Source: Arthrobacter sp. FB24 (GTDB lineage Bacteria; Actinomycetota; Actinomycetes; Actinomycetales; Micrococcaceae). From it: a DNA stretch of 64,000 nt. Shown piece after piece: positions 63,906 through 64,000 of the stretch. The stretch is taken from positions 4,526,001 to 4,590,000 of the forward strand of contig NC_008541.1 of assembly GCF_000196235.1 (NCBI RefSeq). The letters are read 5' to 3'. Within the stretch, counting starts at the first letter, position 1. Each line of letters starts with the position of its first letter. The notes beneath the pieces are model-generated. The model searched no databases and was not told the origin of the DNA. It saw nothing but the letters and a program-made list of their open reading frames with translations. Made by a program: the position numbers and the translations under genes.

Positions 63906-64000
63906 ATGTCCCGCATTCCCGACCTCGTCATCGCCCACGGCACCGTGGTCAACAGCTTCGGCCGCCGGAACGCCCACGTGGTGGTCCGCGACGGCCGCAT
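63906..64000 (+). CDS. Amidohydrolase (dihydropyrimidinase/hydantoinase/allantoinase type), 5' end
   Basis: Only 31 codons lie in the window. The N-terminus DLVIAHGTVVNSFGRRNAHV followed by VVRDGR is the composite beta-sandwich opening of cyclic amidohydrolases. AGGAGGA sits five bases before the ATG, the best ribosome site in the region. The metal-binding motifs are beyond the edge. Cyclic ureide or imide ring opening is the expected reaction. Confidence 0.75.
   Translation, partial: MSRIPDLVIAHGTVVNSFGRRNAHVVVRDGR

Overview
The window looks like a chromosomal segment of a high-GC soil actinobacterium of the Arthrobacter/Pseudarthrobacter type. This rests on the G/C-rich third positions, frequent GTG starts, ATGA/GTGA stop-start overlaps and the mix of catabolic gene families. 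It is an inference from style and gene content, not a search. I see no rRNA, tRNA, CRISPR array, insertion sequence, integrase or phage module. Coding density is very high and almost all of the sequence is accounted for.

Layout. 1-4.9 kb: the 3' end of an alditol/xylitol oxidase, a PucR-type regulator divergent from alanine dehydrogenase (ald), and a Gfo/Idh oxidoreductase convergent to ald across a long inverted repeat. 5-11.1 kb: a dipeptide/oligopeptide-type ABC importer transcribed leftwards (two permeases, a fused double ATPase, a lipoprotein receptor), preceded by a 30-codon leader ORF. 11.4-18.7 kb: a TetR regulator divergent from a flavin reductase, a GerMN-like lipoprotein, a PEP-mutase-family enzyme divergent from a leaderless PLP aminotransferase, a universal stress protein, an acyl-CoA ligase and a small membrane protein. 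18.8-24.4 kb: the branched-chain 2-oxoacid dehydrogenase operon (E1a-E1b-E2) behind a long palindromic operator, then hisC and a small holin-family membrane protein. 24.4-31.5 kb: a WXG100-like protein coupled to a Ser-Asp-His hydrolase, purB with a histidine phosphatase, a small protein kinase coupled to a Cys-containing protein, MarR, GNAT and a thioesterase.

31.6-35.7 kb: a Fe(III)/phosphonate-type ABC importer. 35.8-40.3 kb: a 4-hydroxybenzoate module of pobA, a second flavoprotein monooxygenase, an IclR regulator and a PcaK-like transporter. Two matching operator palindromes lie before pobA and before the regulator. 40.4-44.9 kb: a molybdopterin oxidoreductase with an altered Fe-S ligand pattern and a co-translated helical partner, then a FUSC-type membrane protein and mscL.

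44.9-59.4 kb: a leftward exopolysaccharide/glycoconjugate operon. A polyprenyl-P sugar transferase starts the repeat unit. A dehydrogenase, an epimerase, aminotransferases and acetyltransferases make amino sugars. Glycosyltransferases, including an unusual triple-domain fusion, extend the unit, and a Wzx-like flippase exports it. The last gene is a DegT-family paralogue whose PLP lysine is replaced by Glu.

59.8-64 kb: an ACT-domain protein, then a catabolic operon with a textbook promoter overlapped by a nested GntR-type operator. It holds an MFS transporter, a GntR/FCD regulator, an Asp/Glu/hydantoin racemase-family protein lacking the usual cysteines, and the start of a hydantoinase/allantoinase-like amidohydrolase cut by the window edge.

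No wholly new system stands out. The least explained items are the WXG100/hydrolase pair, the Lys-less DegT paralogue, the triple glycosyltransferase fusion, the molybdoenzyme/helical-partner pair and the kinase/Cys-protein pair.
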